A stretch of 64,000 nucleotides of DNA from Albifimbria verrucaria (lineage: Eukaryota > Ascomycota > Sordariomycetes > Hypocreales > Stachybotryaceae). The DNA lies in NCBI GenBank assembly GCA_020081605.1, contig JAHREC010000007.1, forward strand, positions 1,240,001-1,304,000, in the 5' to 3' direction. Below the pieces are notes generated by a model. That model was not told the DNA's origin, did no database searches, and was given only the letters and a program-made list of their open reading frames with translations. The stretch's first letter is position 1; every line of letters starts with the position of its first letter. Positions 47,919 through 62,684 of the stretch are shown here, in pieces. The translations under genes and the position numbers were made by a program.

Positions 47919-49735
47919 TTAAGCAGCAGTCTTTCTGGGTCGAGGAATGCAGTAAGACCTGGTAGAGGTAGGAGTAGGAGTAGGCTCAGAACCGCCGGGC
48001 AGCTCATCCACCTTCTCAATACGGCCCTCAATGGCAGCCTGTATAGGGCTGTACTTCTGGATGTAGCGGGTGAGGACTTCATCCTGGAGGTCAAGCGGGA
48101 TGAAGTTGGTGGTCTTCGGGAAGATGTTGTCACCGCCACCGGCAAGGAAGTCGAGCGTGGCAACGGTGTAAGTGGCGGCTGGATCAAGGGGCTTGTCGTT
48201 GATGAAGACGCGGACGAGGCGGCCACCAGCGGGAAGGGCCGGGTTGTACTGAACCTTGATAGATCCAGAGACCTGGAAACCCGAGGTAATGGGCTGATTG
48301 TTGAATTGGTTAACGCGGGAGACGGCACCCTCGAGAATCTTGAGGATATCGGCGCCGGAGTAGCTCAACTCAGTGATGGCGTTGCCGAAGGGGAAGGAGG
48401 TAAGAACTTCACCACGGGTGATATCACCGACGTCAATAGCTGCACGGATGCCACCAGCGTTGATAAGAGCAAAGTCGGCAAAGCCGGCGCGGTAGTCAAG
48501 CATGGCATCGGTCATAACATTGCCAAGGGTACATTCCTCAGTCTGGCAGGTAGACTGAACAAGCTCGACGGCGCTGGAGCCAACAACCTCGGCGGCGAAC
48601 TTCTCAAAGGGACCGCGCCATGCAGTGATCTGGGCCTGAAGCTCCGTGTCTTGGGTAGTGGTGTTATCGAGGTGGATAGGACCGCCGTGGTAGGAAATAG
48701 CGCGGCCCTCCTCATCAAAGACAACGTCAATGTAGCCGAGATACTGACCCCAGCGCCAAGCAGTAACGACGAACACCTCATTACCATCAGCATCTTCGAC
48801 AATGGTGGGGTAAGGGCCCTGAGGATTGGGGTTGATATTGCCAAGGGGAGTGTGTGAGTGACCACCCATAATCAGGGACAGGCCAGTAGTCTCCTTGGCA
48901 AGACGCTGATCCTCATCATAGCCAATGTGGGTAAGGGCAACAATCCGCTTGATGTCAGTGGTAGCCTTGATCTCGTCGATAGCGGCCTGAACACTGGTGA
49001 CAACGTCAACAAACTCGGTGCCAGGGCCCGGATTAGCGATGTTGCTTGTGGTCTCGGTGGTGCATCCGATAACAGCGACGCCGTGCTCCTCATAGATCTT
49101 GTAGGGAGGATGGTCTTGTTGAGAGCTGGGTGCGTCGACTTGATGTTGGCAGACACAACAGGGAAGGTCAAGTTCAGCAAGAACTCTCCAAGCTCATCGT
49201 CACCTCCGTCAAATTCGTGGTTTCCGAGGGTCTATAGACTTAGTAAAAGTGGTGCAGATATTGATACGTGATGGACTCACCATAGCGTCAAAGCCAAGCT
49301 GGTTGAGGGTCTCAGCGATTTTTTCACCACGGTAGAAAGAGTAGAAGAGGGTTCCCTGGAACTCGTCTCCAGCGTTCAGGAAAAGCGAGTTCTCGTATTG
49401 GGGTCGGAGCTCGTCGACGGCGTACTTCACACGAGCGTAACCACCATAACATCCACGCGAAGGGTTGGTGCAATCAGCTCCAGACGACGAGAATTGGTCC
49501 AAATGGGCATGGACATCATTGATATGGAAAAATGCTGCGATTTCTCAGCAAAACAATTATGTAATTGTGGTGTTGTGGTGGTGCGGTGATACTCACACAT
49601 GTTGAAATTTCCATCAGCGTTGATGCCACGCTTGGCCAAGCGAGCGCTGTGGAGAGAGTCCTCATGAACCTTCTCCGGGGAAGCGCAAACGGCACCAGCC
49701 AGTGCAAGCGCGCAAGCAGCGAAATTCTGCTTCAT
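47919..49735 (-). CDS. secreted 5'-nucleotidase (UshA/CD73 family)
   Basis: Exons 49735-49597, 49534-49281 and 49231-47919 give 568 residues after one base is restored. The ATG at 49735 starts a signal peptide (MKQNFAACALALAGAVCAS). The metallophosphatase domain shows NDVHAHLDQF, NAGDEFQGTLF, TLGNHEFDGG and MGGHSHTPLG. The C-terminal nucleotide-binding domain shows LGNVMTDAMLDYR, ALINAGGIRA and TSFPFGNAITEL. The enzyme removes 5'-phosphate from extracellular nucleotides, a phosphate and purine salvage step. The tail is Thr/Pro-rich and ends CIPRPRKTAA, with no clear GPI signal. One C is missing near 49112, where NKTIL continues PYKIYEEHGVAVIG in another frame. Confidence 0.93.
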
Positions 49736-51615
49736 TTTGGCGGTGTTTGGTGGTCTTGCTGGTGAGGCGGGTTGGATTGACAGCGAGCGCCCTGTTCCTG
49801 GTGGTGATACGGCCCAAGGGAGGAAGTCGGCGACGAAATGGACACGACTTGACACAGCAGCGACTAGCAGCCCGAAGAGCCGACGAGAGAGACGGGATTC
49901 TGTTTAAATAGCAAAAATATTGAAATTGGAGATGCTTAAGGTCCTACCAATCACAAGACGGCGGCGGCGAACATGCACCTGCAGATTACACCGCTGGGGC
50001 CTGGAGAGTCTTGGGGTCTTGGGGTTGCCTGGGTTCGACTCCATGGGGCCCCTGCAGGGTCCAAAATGCATGTGTTCATGGCTCGGAAGAGGCAGCAAAG
50101 GCGATGGAGGCGGATGGGATGCTTGTCCCCCACCAAGACACTTAGCTCAGCTCGTCCATCCAGCTTCCAGATCGAGCGAGCGATGAGATATTGGCATCCC
50201 TGGCCTGTCCAATGGAACGTTATCAGTGGCGAACGTGCCGGCGGCTTGGCAGCCCACCGTCTGTGTTCTGCTCGTTGACCGAACCGCCCAGGGGTTTTAC
50301 TCACCCGGAGGCGGCGACGTCCGCTGCTAGTGGGCGCTGCTTTGCATTGGCCCCGATTTTGGCAATTTTGGGGATCCTTTGCTCTGCCAAGACCCTTCTG
50401 TGGACGCGCAACACGCCCGGTGGCTTGCTCTTGTACAACGGCTGATGGGAACCCTTTCGGTCTTGGTGGGCGAGGTGCGGAATCGTGGCCCATATCTAGA
50501 GTGGTCCCCATCCGTAATCGCGATGAACGAGATAGACTAACAGTGCACGGGATCCAATGGCTCACAGCCTAAAATGATTAGAGATAAGATTATCCTGAGC
50601 GTTTATGCTTATTGAGACCCTCTACCAAAGGACGAATGTTCGATTGCCCCTGCTATCATTTCTCTCAAAGGAGGAGCTATCAGCTTTACTGGTCTACTGA
50701 TCATGGTCGCCCAAGCTCCCTTGAGACACTGTTTACAATTCTGAGGTGATGATGTTTTACAATTCACCTTAGCCACCTATACCAATTGGCAACATTGGGT
50801 ACCAATATTGGTTACTTACCAGAAGCGGACAATTGCCATTCTTGGTCGAATCTCCAGAGTACGTCTAGCATCACCGGATATGCAGCCGGAGCAGAAATGG
50901 GGTGGTTTCGGTGAGTATCGTCCACTGAAAATCCGCAGACGAAGAAACATTTGACCCATTGGGTTGAAGGGGCAATATTGCTCCACTCTGGATTTAGACC
51001 AGGCTCCAGAAGTTGGGAATCCTGCGCCAGTCAAAGTTACCCTATACCACTCCTCCCTGACGATGAGCATGCGATAGAAATGCAGCACATGGTTTGATAT
51101 CTTGTATCAATAAGGCTATTCATTGCCTGGTATCCTGCCTCATTCTCGAGCTGATTTTAATTTGTTTCCTAAAGAAATGGTCCCAGGTATTGGGTCCTAC
51201 GATTTGACGAGAGCCACACCACCCATACCTACATTATCGACTTCAATTACTTACTCACTTGCCATCAATTAACTAACATTAGACTAGCTGTAACATAACT
51301 CAAGACTGGATTTATTAATTAACCCCAAGGAACTGATGTCTCTAAATCACTCGACATGGAAGACCAGGCAATTAAACCCAGAATTCACCGACGTTGTTCG
51401 AAAAGTATGTTTCTATTTATTCTCAGCCAAGGGGCTGCTGCTTCCATTTTGTATATAAGCTATGTGTGTATATACAGACAGACATACACAGACAAATGAT
51501 GTGCGCGGTTGTAGTCATATCAAAAATATACTAGATAAAGCGAAAAAATCACTGGGCAAAAAATCAACCTGTCTTGCTCTCGGATTCATACGAGAGAGCC
51601 TGGAAACAAAAAGAT
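49736..51615. other. intergenic, no gene seen
   Basis: About 600 GC-rich bases upstream of the nucleotidase, including CCATG-, CCTGCAG- and GGGGTCTTGGGGTT-type words near 50010-50045, then AT-rich DNA from about 50570 up to the tRNA. Several frames of 60-200 codons overlap on both strands in the GC-rich part; none has motifs or splice signals. Confidence 0.4.
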
Positions 51616-51711
51616 TGACGAGAGAGGGATTCGAACCCTCGCCTATTACTAGACTGCGAATGTCATTAGATGACCTGAACACAGCGCCTTAGACCACTCG
51701 GCCATCTCGCC
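51616..51711 (-). tRNA. tRNA-Leu (CAG) with 14-base intron
   Basis: On the minus strand, acceptor GGCGAGA pairs with TCTCGTC (one G-T), followed by discriminator A. The D arm is of Leu/Ser type (TGGCCGAGTGGTCTAAGGC). Anticodon stem CTGTG pairs with CGCAG, and the loop starts TTCAGG, anticodon CAG, followed by a 14-base intron at the canonical site. A long variable arm is present, and the T arm GAGGG/CCCTC with loop TTCGAAT is perfect. Type II structure plus anticodon identify Leu. Confidence 0.95.
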
Positions 51712-52445
51712 AGTTGATTGGTTGGGAGTCAAGTTGCATATTGACATAATTGAAGGCTGGGTTACCAATTTATCGTAACCGGCGCAGCCCAACTTGACCG
51801 AGTTCACAACATCACAATTCGAAGACATGTCTAATCTCAGCTGATAGTGAGCACCTTGGGTAAAAGTTGTAGTGAGGTTAAAGTCAACTCAGCCGCACGA
51901 ATTGGTTATTCGTCTCATGATACGTAACGCGACAGCCGACACGTCATCTCGTTGTTCATGCCTGTCCCTCTCATCAAACTGTAAACGCATTGATGATGAA
52001 TCCAGAACGGAGCCGGCGCTGCACTGGATGCTATAGTCCGTTGACTTTTGGTGAGTGGGCGGAGTCTCGGAGCAACCGCTTGCTAGAAACCAGCCCCGAC
52101 TACTAATCATCCCCAATAAAACTGCTTATGGCGCTAGCAACACCCCAGTTCACGGAGGCTCGTAGACTGGCCTGTCCACCAAATCGTACGTCTCAAAAGA
52201 CTAGGCGTCGTCTCCCTGCCATGGGCATCCTCATAATCCTCCCATTACCCAGCCCTGGCCGCGGGACCCGAAAATCTCTCGGTCAAAATAAGCCGCGGCG
52301 AATGCTTAAAGGGAGAGCCAAGCACATATATTTATACAAAGTTACACCAACCTGACCGTTGACTTGTGACTCTATCTCACCTAGTCCCTCTGCAATCGAT
52401 TCTATTGCATATAACACACAAGATTCTCATCGATATAGGGGCATC
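51712..52445. other. intergenic, no gene seen
   Basis: Contains the promoter of the acetyltransferase-like gene. No other feature is recognised. Confidence 0.35.
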
Positions 52446-54061
52446 ATGGCGAAGTCTTCTGACCAAAAGGCAACGGCGCAACAGGCCAAGGCTACGATGA
52501 AGAGTAACAAGATCATTCGACCATTGGGAGACATGTTAGTTATAACCGTTGCCTGTATCAACGCGGACCCACTAACTTTGTCCATCTGTTGCATCGAGCA
52601 GGGAGAACTTCCATGCCGCTCTACATTCGTTAGACCAACTCCGTGGCAACAGTATAACTTGCCGCTACGCCATCCCGGAGTCGACCACTGACCTGACTGT
52701 GATTCAGGATGAGCTCGATGTTGCTGTTGCGCGTCTGACGCTTCATCACCCCATGTTGCAACTCGGACTGATCGGCGAGGATGCTAAGAAACCGGCCTGG
52801 ATCCAACTTGACAGCATGGACTTGAGCCATCACGTGCGATGGCAGCTGGTAGACGAAGATGTCGATGAGGACGCCGCCATTGAGGGTTTTCTGCGAGCCA
52901 ACATTGATGTTAAGACAGAAAGCCAGGGCACCTGACCTGGTTGGCAGCTCACTGTCCTGCACCGCGCGCAGCCAAAGTTCCTTGACGTTGTTCTCATCTG
53001 GAACCATACAGCTTTTGACGGAATGGGCGCCAAATTCTTTCAAGAGGATCTACTACAATTTCTCAACACACCGCTCGGCACAGAAGGACGACCACCGCTG
53101 GAGAGCCGTGTACTGAAGCTGCCCAGCTCGCAGCCAAGGCTTATCCCTCCTGTGGACAAGATTTGCAAGTGTACTGCATCGCCCAAGTTCGCCTGCTCAG
53201 AGGCTTGGAAAGAATGGGGCCTCCATCGCTCGTTGCGAAACAGTTGCCGCCCGTTACATGGGCCCCTATCAGTCGGCTACCTCTCCAAACTGGCTTCCGC
53301 ATACTTACCATTGATCGCACTACCTTTCAGAACGTCCTCAAAGCTTGCAAAAGCCATAAGACAACACTGACCGGGTTGGTTCATGGCCTGCTTGCTTTCT
53401 CCTTAGCCAGCCAGCTCTCCGCGGCAGATGCGCCATCTTTTCATTATGAGACACCAGTAAATATGCGCCGCTTTGCGTCTGTCCGACCGCCCAAGTACGA
53501 GTGGCTCGATCCCACTAGAGCCATCGCCAATATCATTAGCAACTTTGTCAGCAACATGGACGCGGAACTCATCGCCAAGGTCCGCGCGCGCTGCCAAGAG
53601 CCGACGGCAGGCAGGGCAGATCGTTTAGCCAAACTCGCAGATGTAGTATGGGAGCTGGCGGCGGTCGCCCGTGCTGACTTGGAGAAGCAGCTGAACCGCG
53701 GACGTAAGAACAACCGCCTGGCATTGATGAAGCTGGTATCAGACTGGCGCGAGCAACATAGACAGACATTGAAGAAGCCGCGCACCATATCGTGGATCCT
53801 CAGCAACCTCGGTGCCATTGACGGCAGTCCCCAGTCGCAGCAGCAAACTGGCAGGGGTGGAGCATTAAGAAGACTGTGTTCGTGATATCACAGATGCCGC
53901 TGGCCGCAGCGATCGAGGTCTGTGTCATCGCTACGAAGGGCGAGGAGTTGTGCATTGGGTTCAGCTGGCATGAGCCTGCCGTGAGCGAGAAGCTCGTGAA
54001 GAAGGTCGTTGATGACACCCAAGAGTGGCTCAATTTCCTCGGGGCTGGGGAGGCGGCCTAA
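52446..54061 (+). CDS. alcohol acetyltransferase-like (AATase/condensation fold) protein
   Basis: Exons 52446-52534 and 52602-54061. The start KIIRPLGDMENFHAALH is the usual beginning of fungal alcohol-acetyltransferase-family proteins. The catalytic HxxxD motif is visible in LIWNHTAFDGMGAKFFQEDL, and later blocks TWAPI, TTLTGLVHGLLAFSL and VNMRRFASVRPP fit the family. Such enzymes transfer acyl groups from acyl-CoA to alcohols, giving esters. Damage: an in-frame TGA at 52933-52935, just before PGWQLTVLH, one G missing near 53219 (WKEWG-PPSLV) and one A missing near 53848 (QQQ-NWQGWSI). Restoring two bases gives 516 codons including the TGA. The TGA could be a CGA to TGA change, so the gene may be a recent pseudogene. 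Substrate unknown. Confidence 0.75.
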
Positions 54062-56789
54062 TTAGTTATGGCGTGGCGTTTGATGCCGTTTGATACCCTG
54101 TGGTCCAACTCGTGCTCCTAGTCTTTATGTACAGAATGTTCATAGTATGTCGTGTGATAAATAAGCAAGATTGTTTCGTTAGTATAAGAACACAAGTTTG
54201 TTCCAGATGATATTAATGATGGGTGAAAGATTAATTCTGGATCGTTGGTAGGAATGTTGTGCTTGGATTCAGATGTTAACCACCCTCTCAGTGATCACGG
54301 CCATACCGTATTAATGTTCCTCCAACAGGGCTTTTGCCTGGCAAATGATAAAAAATTCGCAATGTAAACTTTATTGGCTTTAGATCTGAATTCTTATATT
54401 CTCTTTTTATGTCAAAAACTGAATCAGCTAGTATGGGATTGGGATTGAGATATAGAGAGCTAGAGGCAGATGTATCCTGATGTCTTGCTAGCATGTAGAA
54501 ACAATCCGACATGAGCCGTCATATCGATGCAGGTGCCATTAAACTGACTGGAGGCGACGTCAGGTGTTGGATTACTGCCTGATTGAGAGCTTCAGTATTT
54601 ACCTCAGTGACGCATAAGCGCGGTTATAGTTGTCATCGTTGTTGTGACTGTTGCTGCTGCTACTGCTCCACCTGCTGCTACTGCTGCTACTGCTGTAATC
54701 ATTGCTGCTGTTGTTGCTGCTACTGTTACTGCTGCTACTTCTGTTATGATTGCTGTTGCTGTTGTTACTATTGCTGCTGTTGCTGTTATTGCTGCTTTTG
54801 TTGTTGCTGCTGTTCTAGCTACTGTTGTTGTTGTTGCTGCTGTTGTTGACTGGCGACGCCGCTGGAACAAAAATATTGTCAATCTGGTTCGGGCCATTGC
54901 CAGATGTGAATGTAATCTTGCCTGGGGCAAATCTCCAAGTATGGATGATCGATTGTTGCCAATGGATTTGTCAGACTTGCTGGTCTGGCCAACATGATTT
55001 ATTCATGTTAGGTATTAGCTGCAGTACGTAATTGTTTTCGACATCTCTTGGCTGTCTCAATACTACCGTCCATGTCGGCTTCAAGGTCGTTACTTGATTG
55101 GGGATGCTGCTGATATAAAAGTCTCTGTCTCCGTCGAGAAAGCGCCCGAATTAGAGCCATTGGCTCATCTTAAAGGAGTATCGGTATTGGGATATTGCCT
55201 TGGCTAGGACAGCGTCAACCATGGAGCCTTTGTCTTGATGCGCAACCAGCCGATTTCATCTATTCTGCTGGGTTCTTCGTGCCTGTAGTCGCGATGAGCG
55301 GAATTTAAGCTCACAGCGTAAAAGTTTATTGGCAACGTCTGCCCAGTCGGCTGCATGGTTCCTTGTCCATGGGAGGCGACAATTATAACTAGATTGACAA
55401 CATCGATATCCTGCGACGTCATATTTTGACACCGGATCCCATTTGGTTAGCAGTCAACGTCGGGGGATAGTCTTGAAGCGAGCGTCAGCTGATGGTTTGT
55501 GGAGGACCATCAAGGCGTTTGGTCTGAGCGTTACGAATGGACTTCTCTGTCCGTGTGCATCGGAAGATGAACTCCCCGTGGGTGTACCCGACACCCCTCT
55601 CATGGGTTGTCAACCCGGGGCATGCCCTCTATTCAAGTCCTGGTCAATTGCATTATAAGCATGGTTGGTCGTTGGATGAACGGCACAGCTCACCGTAACG
55701 CACAGACGAAAGTGAAGTGTTGGCTGCAGGAGGTTGTGTTTGGCACTCCGGTCCGTTGTCTACTTGGGGTAGACGGTGGACAGTGCTGTGCCTGTCGTAT
55801 AGTCTATGTGTAGACACTTGCTCGGCGACCAACGATGGACAAAGATTGATGGGTTTAAATGTGTTGCCTTGTTTCAGGACATGATTTGAAAAGCAAGGAG
55901 GAGGAAGATAGCAGAAGGAGGGAAGGAAGGGAAATGGAAAAGGAGAAGAGTAAAAGGTAGAGCATAAATAAATACGTACTGGCCGCAAGGAAGACTAAAA
56001 GCAAGGACAACAAGAACTTGAGAGGATACAAGAATTGGGCACAGATAAAACCTTTAATATGACCAAAATAAATATCTAAGAATACGTTGATGTCACTGAG
56101 TAATTTTTGCAGTATATATGTGATGTCTACACAGTGATACATGGCCCTAGAAGTTTATGGCTACCTGATTCACAGTCCAGTTGTCTTTGACTTTCCTACA
56201 GTATCTAAACAAGGCAACGATTGCGCTTCTGGTGTTGGGTTCAATTAGTCCTTGTAAGGGTCCTGAGCAAACTGGGTTGGCCAATTATGTTATCTCAACT
56301 TCTGTTTTAAAAATTGTCAGAATTTGATTTGATCAATTGGGAGGACTTGGTCAGACTTGAATCTCGCATTGGTGATTGTTCGCCCATTCGCTGAACAATT
56401 GCTGCAAGGGCAAAAGACAAGGACAATGACGTTGCGGTACCGGCCACAAGTACTTACGTCAGGTACGTACCCAGACAAGCCAGAGGACCTCCCAGGAACG
56501 CCCAGCGTCTCCACCGTCTCCCCTGCCCAATCACGGCCGGCGCACAGCTCCTGGGAGCTCCATCTCGAAAACGCGCATTCGAGCGTCGTCCCGTCCTCGG
56601 TAAATTCTTATTTACGCTGTCCTCTTTTTTCCCTGGTTCCATTCCCCGAACGTCCTTCACCTCCCAATTCCCATCACTCCCGACCGCCTCGCCGTCCTCC
56701 CTCTCCTCCCCGCCGTCGCCTCCGTCGCCTCGCCTCGCCTCCGTCTCCCGCCCCGTCTCTTTTCCACTCCCCAAAACCAAGTCGCAAAC
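54062..56789. other. intergenic with a long GCT/GTT microsatellite
   Basis: About 2.7 kb without a gene. The interval at 54629-54850 is a degenerate trinucleotide array, listed separately. Bases 55890-55960 are purine-rich. The last about 200 bases before the adenylate kinase ATG are C/T-rich, as in the chitin synthase leader. Frames of 70-110 codons here are random or repeat-derived. Confidence 0.45.
54629..54850. repeat. degenerate (GTT/GCT/ACT)n array
   Basis: Over 200 bases of GTTGTT, GCTGCT and TACTGCT triplets, interrupted at irregular points. It reads as poly-Cys/Tyr, poly-Ala/Val/Thr or poly-Leu in different frames; these artefactual frames should not be taken as genes. Confidence 0.9.
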
Positions 56790-58502
<1,713 letters not shown>

Positions 58503-61498
58503 TCAGTAGAGGTAGAGCGAGTCGCGGCGGCGCAACTGACCGTTGACCATCTGCCTCTGCTTGTTCAGCCAACTCTTGGGGGCGTCCTGACGCCGCTGAA
58601 GCACCACGTGGTTGCTCTGGATCCGACTCGAGAGATCGTACCAAGCCGATGTGATCATTGCGTTTTCTCTCTGGAGGTTCTTGATGATTTGATCCTGCGT
58701 GGCCTGTGATGACGAATCAAGTTAGACATCTGTACTGCAAACAACCCACGGCTCTGCCACCCGGAGGAAGAACGAATCTCTCTAATAGCCCAGCGCGGCT
58801 GCATCTATCATGTGTAGAAAAGATTATACATACCTTCTGCGCAGCTGCTGCTTCTCCGCCCTGCGCCATCTTGAGCTTGCGTTGTAAGTCAAGTCGGTCT
58901 TGCTCTGATTTCTCGAGTTGCTATACCAGCGTTGTTAGCCAATGCACAACGGTATAATTGAAGAAAACCGCAGGTTCAGATGAAGATGAAAGCATGAGCT
59001 CTGGTCCGAAATGTATGACTACTGCCGACAAGAGCACATATCTCAAGTCCAGGAAGGCCTGATACCACGCCCTTTTCCGGCCGGGGATGTCGAAGCCTGG
59101 CTTTTATAGGCATGATGGGAACTTCTATGTGGGCAGTGGCACACGCAATAGGATCTGGTCTCCAAAACAGAGGAAAGACTGGCCAGAGTTCTGGCTCCTC
59201 ATCATTCTCGTCTCGTTCCGCAACAATGCAATACTCCAAATCGTTTGTCAAGAAGTGAAATTTGCCACTCACCTGCTGTCGCTCTTTGAGACGCTCACGT
59301 AGCTTCTCAATCTTTTCTTGGGATTTCTTATAAGCCGCAGCCACGTCCGAGTCTCCGGTTCCGATCGTGGGATCCTGTGGGTCTCTGCCCTCGGCCTCCT
59401 TGCGCAACTGTTCTTTTGCGAGCAGAACCTCGATCAGCTGTGTCTTCTGCGCATCGCGTTCGTTGAGCAGGAAGTTGTGCTCATCCCGAAGGCGGTCTAG
59501 CTCGGCCCTGAGAGACTCGGAGATTAATTTGTCAGTGGTCCTCAGCTCCTCGATGGCCTCCAGGCGGTCCTTGTCAACGGCCGAGAGATGTGCCCGAGCA
59601 TCGAGGAGCTCGCGGTCCTTGTCAGCAAGCTGAGTTCCAAGCTCTTGCTCGCGCTTCTTGGTCTCTTCGAGATCTTGCATAGCTTGAACACATTGCGTTC
59701 GCAGCTTGAGGTAGGCTTGGTCCCTGTAGTACTCGGTTGTAAGTATTTGCAACGGTCCCTGGTGCAAGGCGTTGTTAATGGCTTTGACTAACTCTTCACC
59801 GGTCATGCCGCTTGTGATGGCCTCGAGCTGGTCCTGCGCAATGGCATATTTCTCGAATATATCATTGTAATTCTGCTGCAAACGCTCCTGTTGACGCTTC
59901 TGCTCTTCCAAGTCTCGCCTCAAAAGAGCAGCGTCACCGGTAGAGCCCATCGTCCTGCGAAGTAGGTCATTCTCGGCTTTGAGACGCGAAAATTCTAGAG
60001 GCAGGTTAGTTCCGCCATCATCATTAGCCGCATTATTTAATTCATCTTCGAGGTTGAAGGAGGGCGATGCGATGTCTGGGGCTGCACCGACGCCGCCTCC
60101 GCCGTGCTGCAGTTGTTCTTGTAGATCCTGGATAAAGTGCTCGTCGTGGCTGCGTTGTGCCTTGAGGCGGATTAGCTCCTCCTCAAGAGCCGAAACATCC
60201 TTGATGAGCTGGTTCTTCTGGTTGCGCTCGTCCCAGAGGTGCTGCTCTGATTGCGTGATCATCTTGGTGAGCTCTGCTTCAGCTGTACGGCTTCGGTCAC
60301 CCCGGTCCTTGTCTATTGCGAGAGCCCGTAGTTGCTCCTGCAGTTCTGCTCGCTCATACTGCAAGTTCTGAACTTCCTTGACGAGGTGTTGCTGTGACTC
60401 AAGCTTCTGCTTGTATCGTTCGGCTGTATTGGCCTTCTTCTCGAGCTCTTCAGCTTTGTGCTTCCATTCCGTCACTTGGTCACGTAGTTCGTCTGCTTGA
60501 ATGCTCTTCTGTCCGAGCCTCTGAACCTCGCTCTCCAAGTGGGCCTTTGTCTTTTCGTGCTCCCGGATTGTCTCTTCGGATCTGGCGATGATTTCCATTT
60601 GCTCGTGTACTTGCGCTTCGAGGGCCTTGATAGCTTCGGCGCTGTTCGCGCCATCAAGAGTGGCCTTCCTCAGGACTTCCAGCTCACGATCGTTCTTCTC
60701 CTTCTCGTACTTCAACTCCTCGTGGCTCATCTGAAGGTGTTCGAGGCGGGTGATATAATCGGAGAGGGTCTTCTTTGTCTGGTCAAGCTGTTGTCGCAGA
60801 GCAGCATTCTGCTCCTCCACCAGAAGATCAATATCTCGAGCCTCCATGACAGCATCGATGGCCTCGTCTAGATCATCATCGTCCTTAGCGTTAGCAGCAT
60901 CAAGCTGCATCGTCCGAATGATCTGCATGATTTCGGTCTGGGTATCTCGATCCAGGTCGTTTTGGATCCGAGGGATATACTTCTGATTATCAGGGCCCAT
61001 GGCAGCGGCAGAGACCATGACAGCCAGCAACTGGAAGCATAAATCGGTTAGTCCTTTCTCTCGAAGACCCCGAGAGCGGCACGGGAAGTGAGGGCTGAGG
61101 CATACCTGGCTGATGCCCTGGGGCTCAGGATTCTCAGCAACGGCATGGTAGTCAAACTTCTTGGCCTGGAAGCCAAGCTCGGGGAGTTGGCGGCGAATGA
61201 AGCGGAAGAGCCCTTTATAGACGGCCTGGATATTGCGCTTGTTGGTCAGGTACCGCGAGGTGCCGGCGTTGGCTTCGAGCTCGGAAGGGCTGAATTCGGG
61301 ATCCAGCTCGTGCAGAATGTGTGCGAGGGTGATGCCGTTGGTCAGGTCGTCCAGCGACTCGGCTGGCCGACTTAGCTGAAAGATGCGGTTGACCTGAGGA
61401 GACTGGGTTAGCTCTTGAGGGTCGTCATGGGTAAAGGAGAATATGCTGACAGCTTTGAGGAGCGCGGCCTGCGCGCCCGCGCTATATACGGGAGCCAT
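58503..61498 (-). CDS. hookA: Hook-family dynein-cargo adaptor
   Basis: Links cytoplasmic dynein-dynactin to early endosomes on microtubules; HookA is the Aspergillus nidulans member. Exons 61498-61106, 61030-59273, 58920-58834 and 58703-58503 give 812 residues, frame intact. Residues 1 to about 170 form the Hook (calponin-homology-like) domain that contacts the dynein light intermediate chain (SPQVNRIFQLSRPAESLDDL, TNGITLAHILHELDP). From about residue 200 to 700 it is near-continuous coiled coil rich in Glu, Gln, Leu and Lys. The C-terminal end, after the last introns, holds ATQDQIIKNLQRENAMIT and SAWYDLSSRIQSN, the conserved cargo-side helix. The intron at 58921-59272 is 352 bases, much longer than the others, and its first 297 bases are open in the same frame, so retention would give a different C-terminus. 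Confidence 0.93.
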
Positions 61499-62684
61499 GA
61501 GCTATAGAGTCGTCCAAAGGAGCGGCAAGCCGGTTGGGCTGAGGGAGATAAGGGGAAGGGAGAGGGTCGCACGGCGCGTCAGATGGAGGGGAAATAAAGG
61601 ATCGTGGTAAAGTCTAGTAGTAGTCTATAGCGAGTGGGCTGGTTGGGCAATGCCGAGATTATAGTGGGATGCAGTATATACTGTTTAGATATCAGGAGCT
61701 ACACAGCGACGAGACAGACCGCATGCTTAAGTATGGAAAGGGCGCGTGTGGCCACGAGAGAAGACGGTATAATTAGACAAAGAAGCAATTGTTCTTCTCT
61801 TCATAGCTGTCTGTTCCGGGGCATCTGGAGTCAGAGTTGGGTGCTAAGGGGCTAGTGAATGTACCGTCTGTGTGTAGGATCCACGCGCCCAACCAAGGAC
61901 GTCGTCTTTTCCCAGCCAATGTTCAAGGCTTTTATTCACTGAACAACGTGAATTACTGTATGCATGCAACAAATATTTGGATGGAATTTTTCAGTAATAT
62001 GATTTAGTTTCTTGTTCAGATTTGATTCTGGTTTTGTGTGTGGAAGGTTCTACAGCCATATCGACACATGCAAGTCAGTAATTTCCTAACCAGCGAGGCA
62101 TACAGCCCAATGATACCCGCACTGATCTCTTACAATGAAGCGCAACGACCGCATTTCTAAAACAGACTTATCAAATGTGGCTGACTCGATGACCGTTTCT
62201 GGTGGTGCTAACAGCCATCTAATCCTTTTCTTCAGTGTCTTAGCACTGGTTCATTGCTGATTGAACGAATTCAGACAATTAAGCACAATGAACAATGGAC
62301 GAAGCAAGCTTTGTTCCTTTGTAGATATGTGCTTGCTCTTCTCCGAGGAGTCATGTGCAGTGCAAGCACAGTACTGTATGTAAATCACTGACCACAAGCC
62401 AACACAACAAAGAGCTACATCATAAACGGTGGCAAACATAATCGACCCAAAGGATCAAGCCAAAAGTGTTGTCACCACTGAATTCGTGTGAGTTTGCATT
62501 CATCGTTTCTCTATGGAAAATCCACAGTTGCATGTACAAGCTGAGCCCTCGCTTAACTAAAGTAACCATAACGCCTATTGCAATCGTATCTCGGGAATTT
62601 TGAGGGTATATACCGCCAGGTCCTGCTGCGAGTGATGTGACAAAGGGTGACGGACAGTGCATAGCCCCGGTGCAGACAACCCTC
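61499..62684. other. intergenic, no gene seen
   Basis: GC-rich promoter-like bases upstream of the Hook gene, then AT-rich DNA to the inhibitor gene. No repeat or RNA gene is noticed. Confidence 0.4.

Noticed and set aside
47883..48857. 324-codon plus-strand open frame opposite the 5'-nucleotidase
   Set aside because: Antisense shadow of a conserved exon; composition follows the other strand's codon use.
52446..54061. Part of a secondary-metabolite cluster around the acetyltransferase-like gene
   Set aside because: No polyketide synthase, NRPS, terpene, P450 or pathway regulator gene lies within the window near it.
54583..54930. Cys-rich and Ala/Thr-rich open frames resembling a cysteine-rich peptide
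   Set aside because: They are a trinucleotide microsatellite read in different frames.
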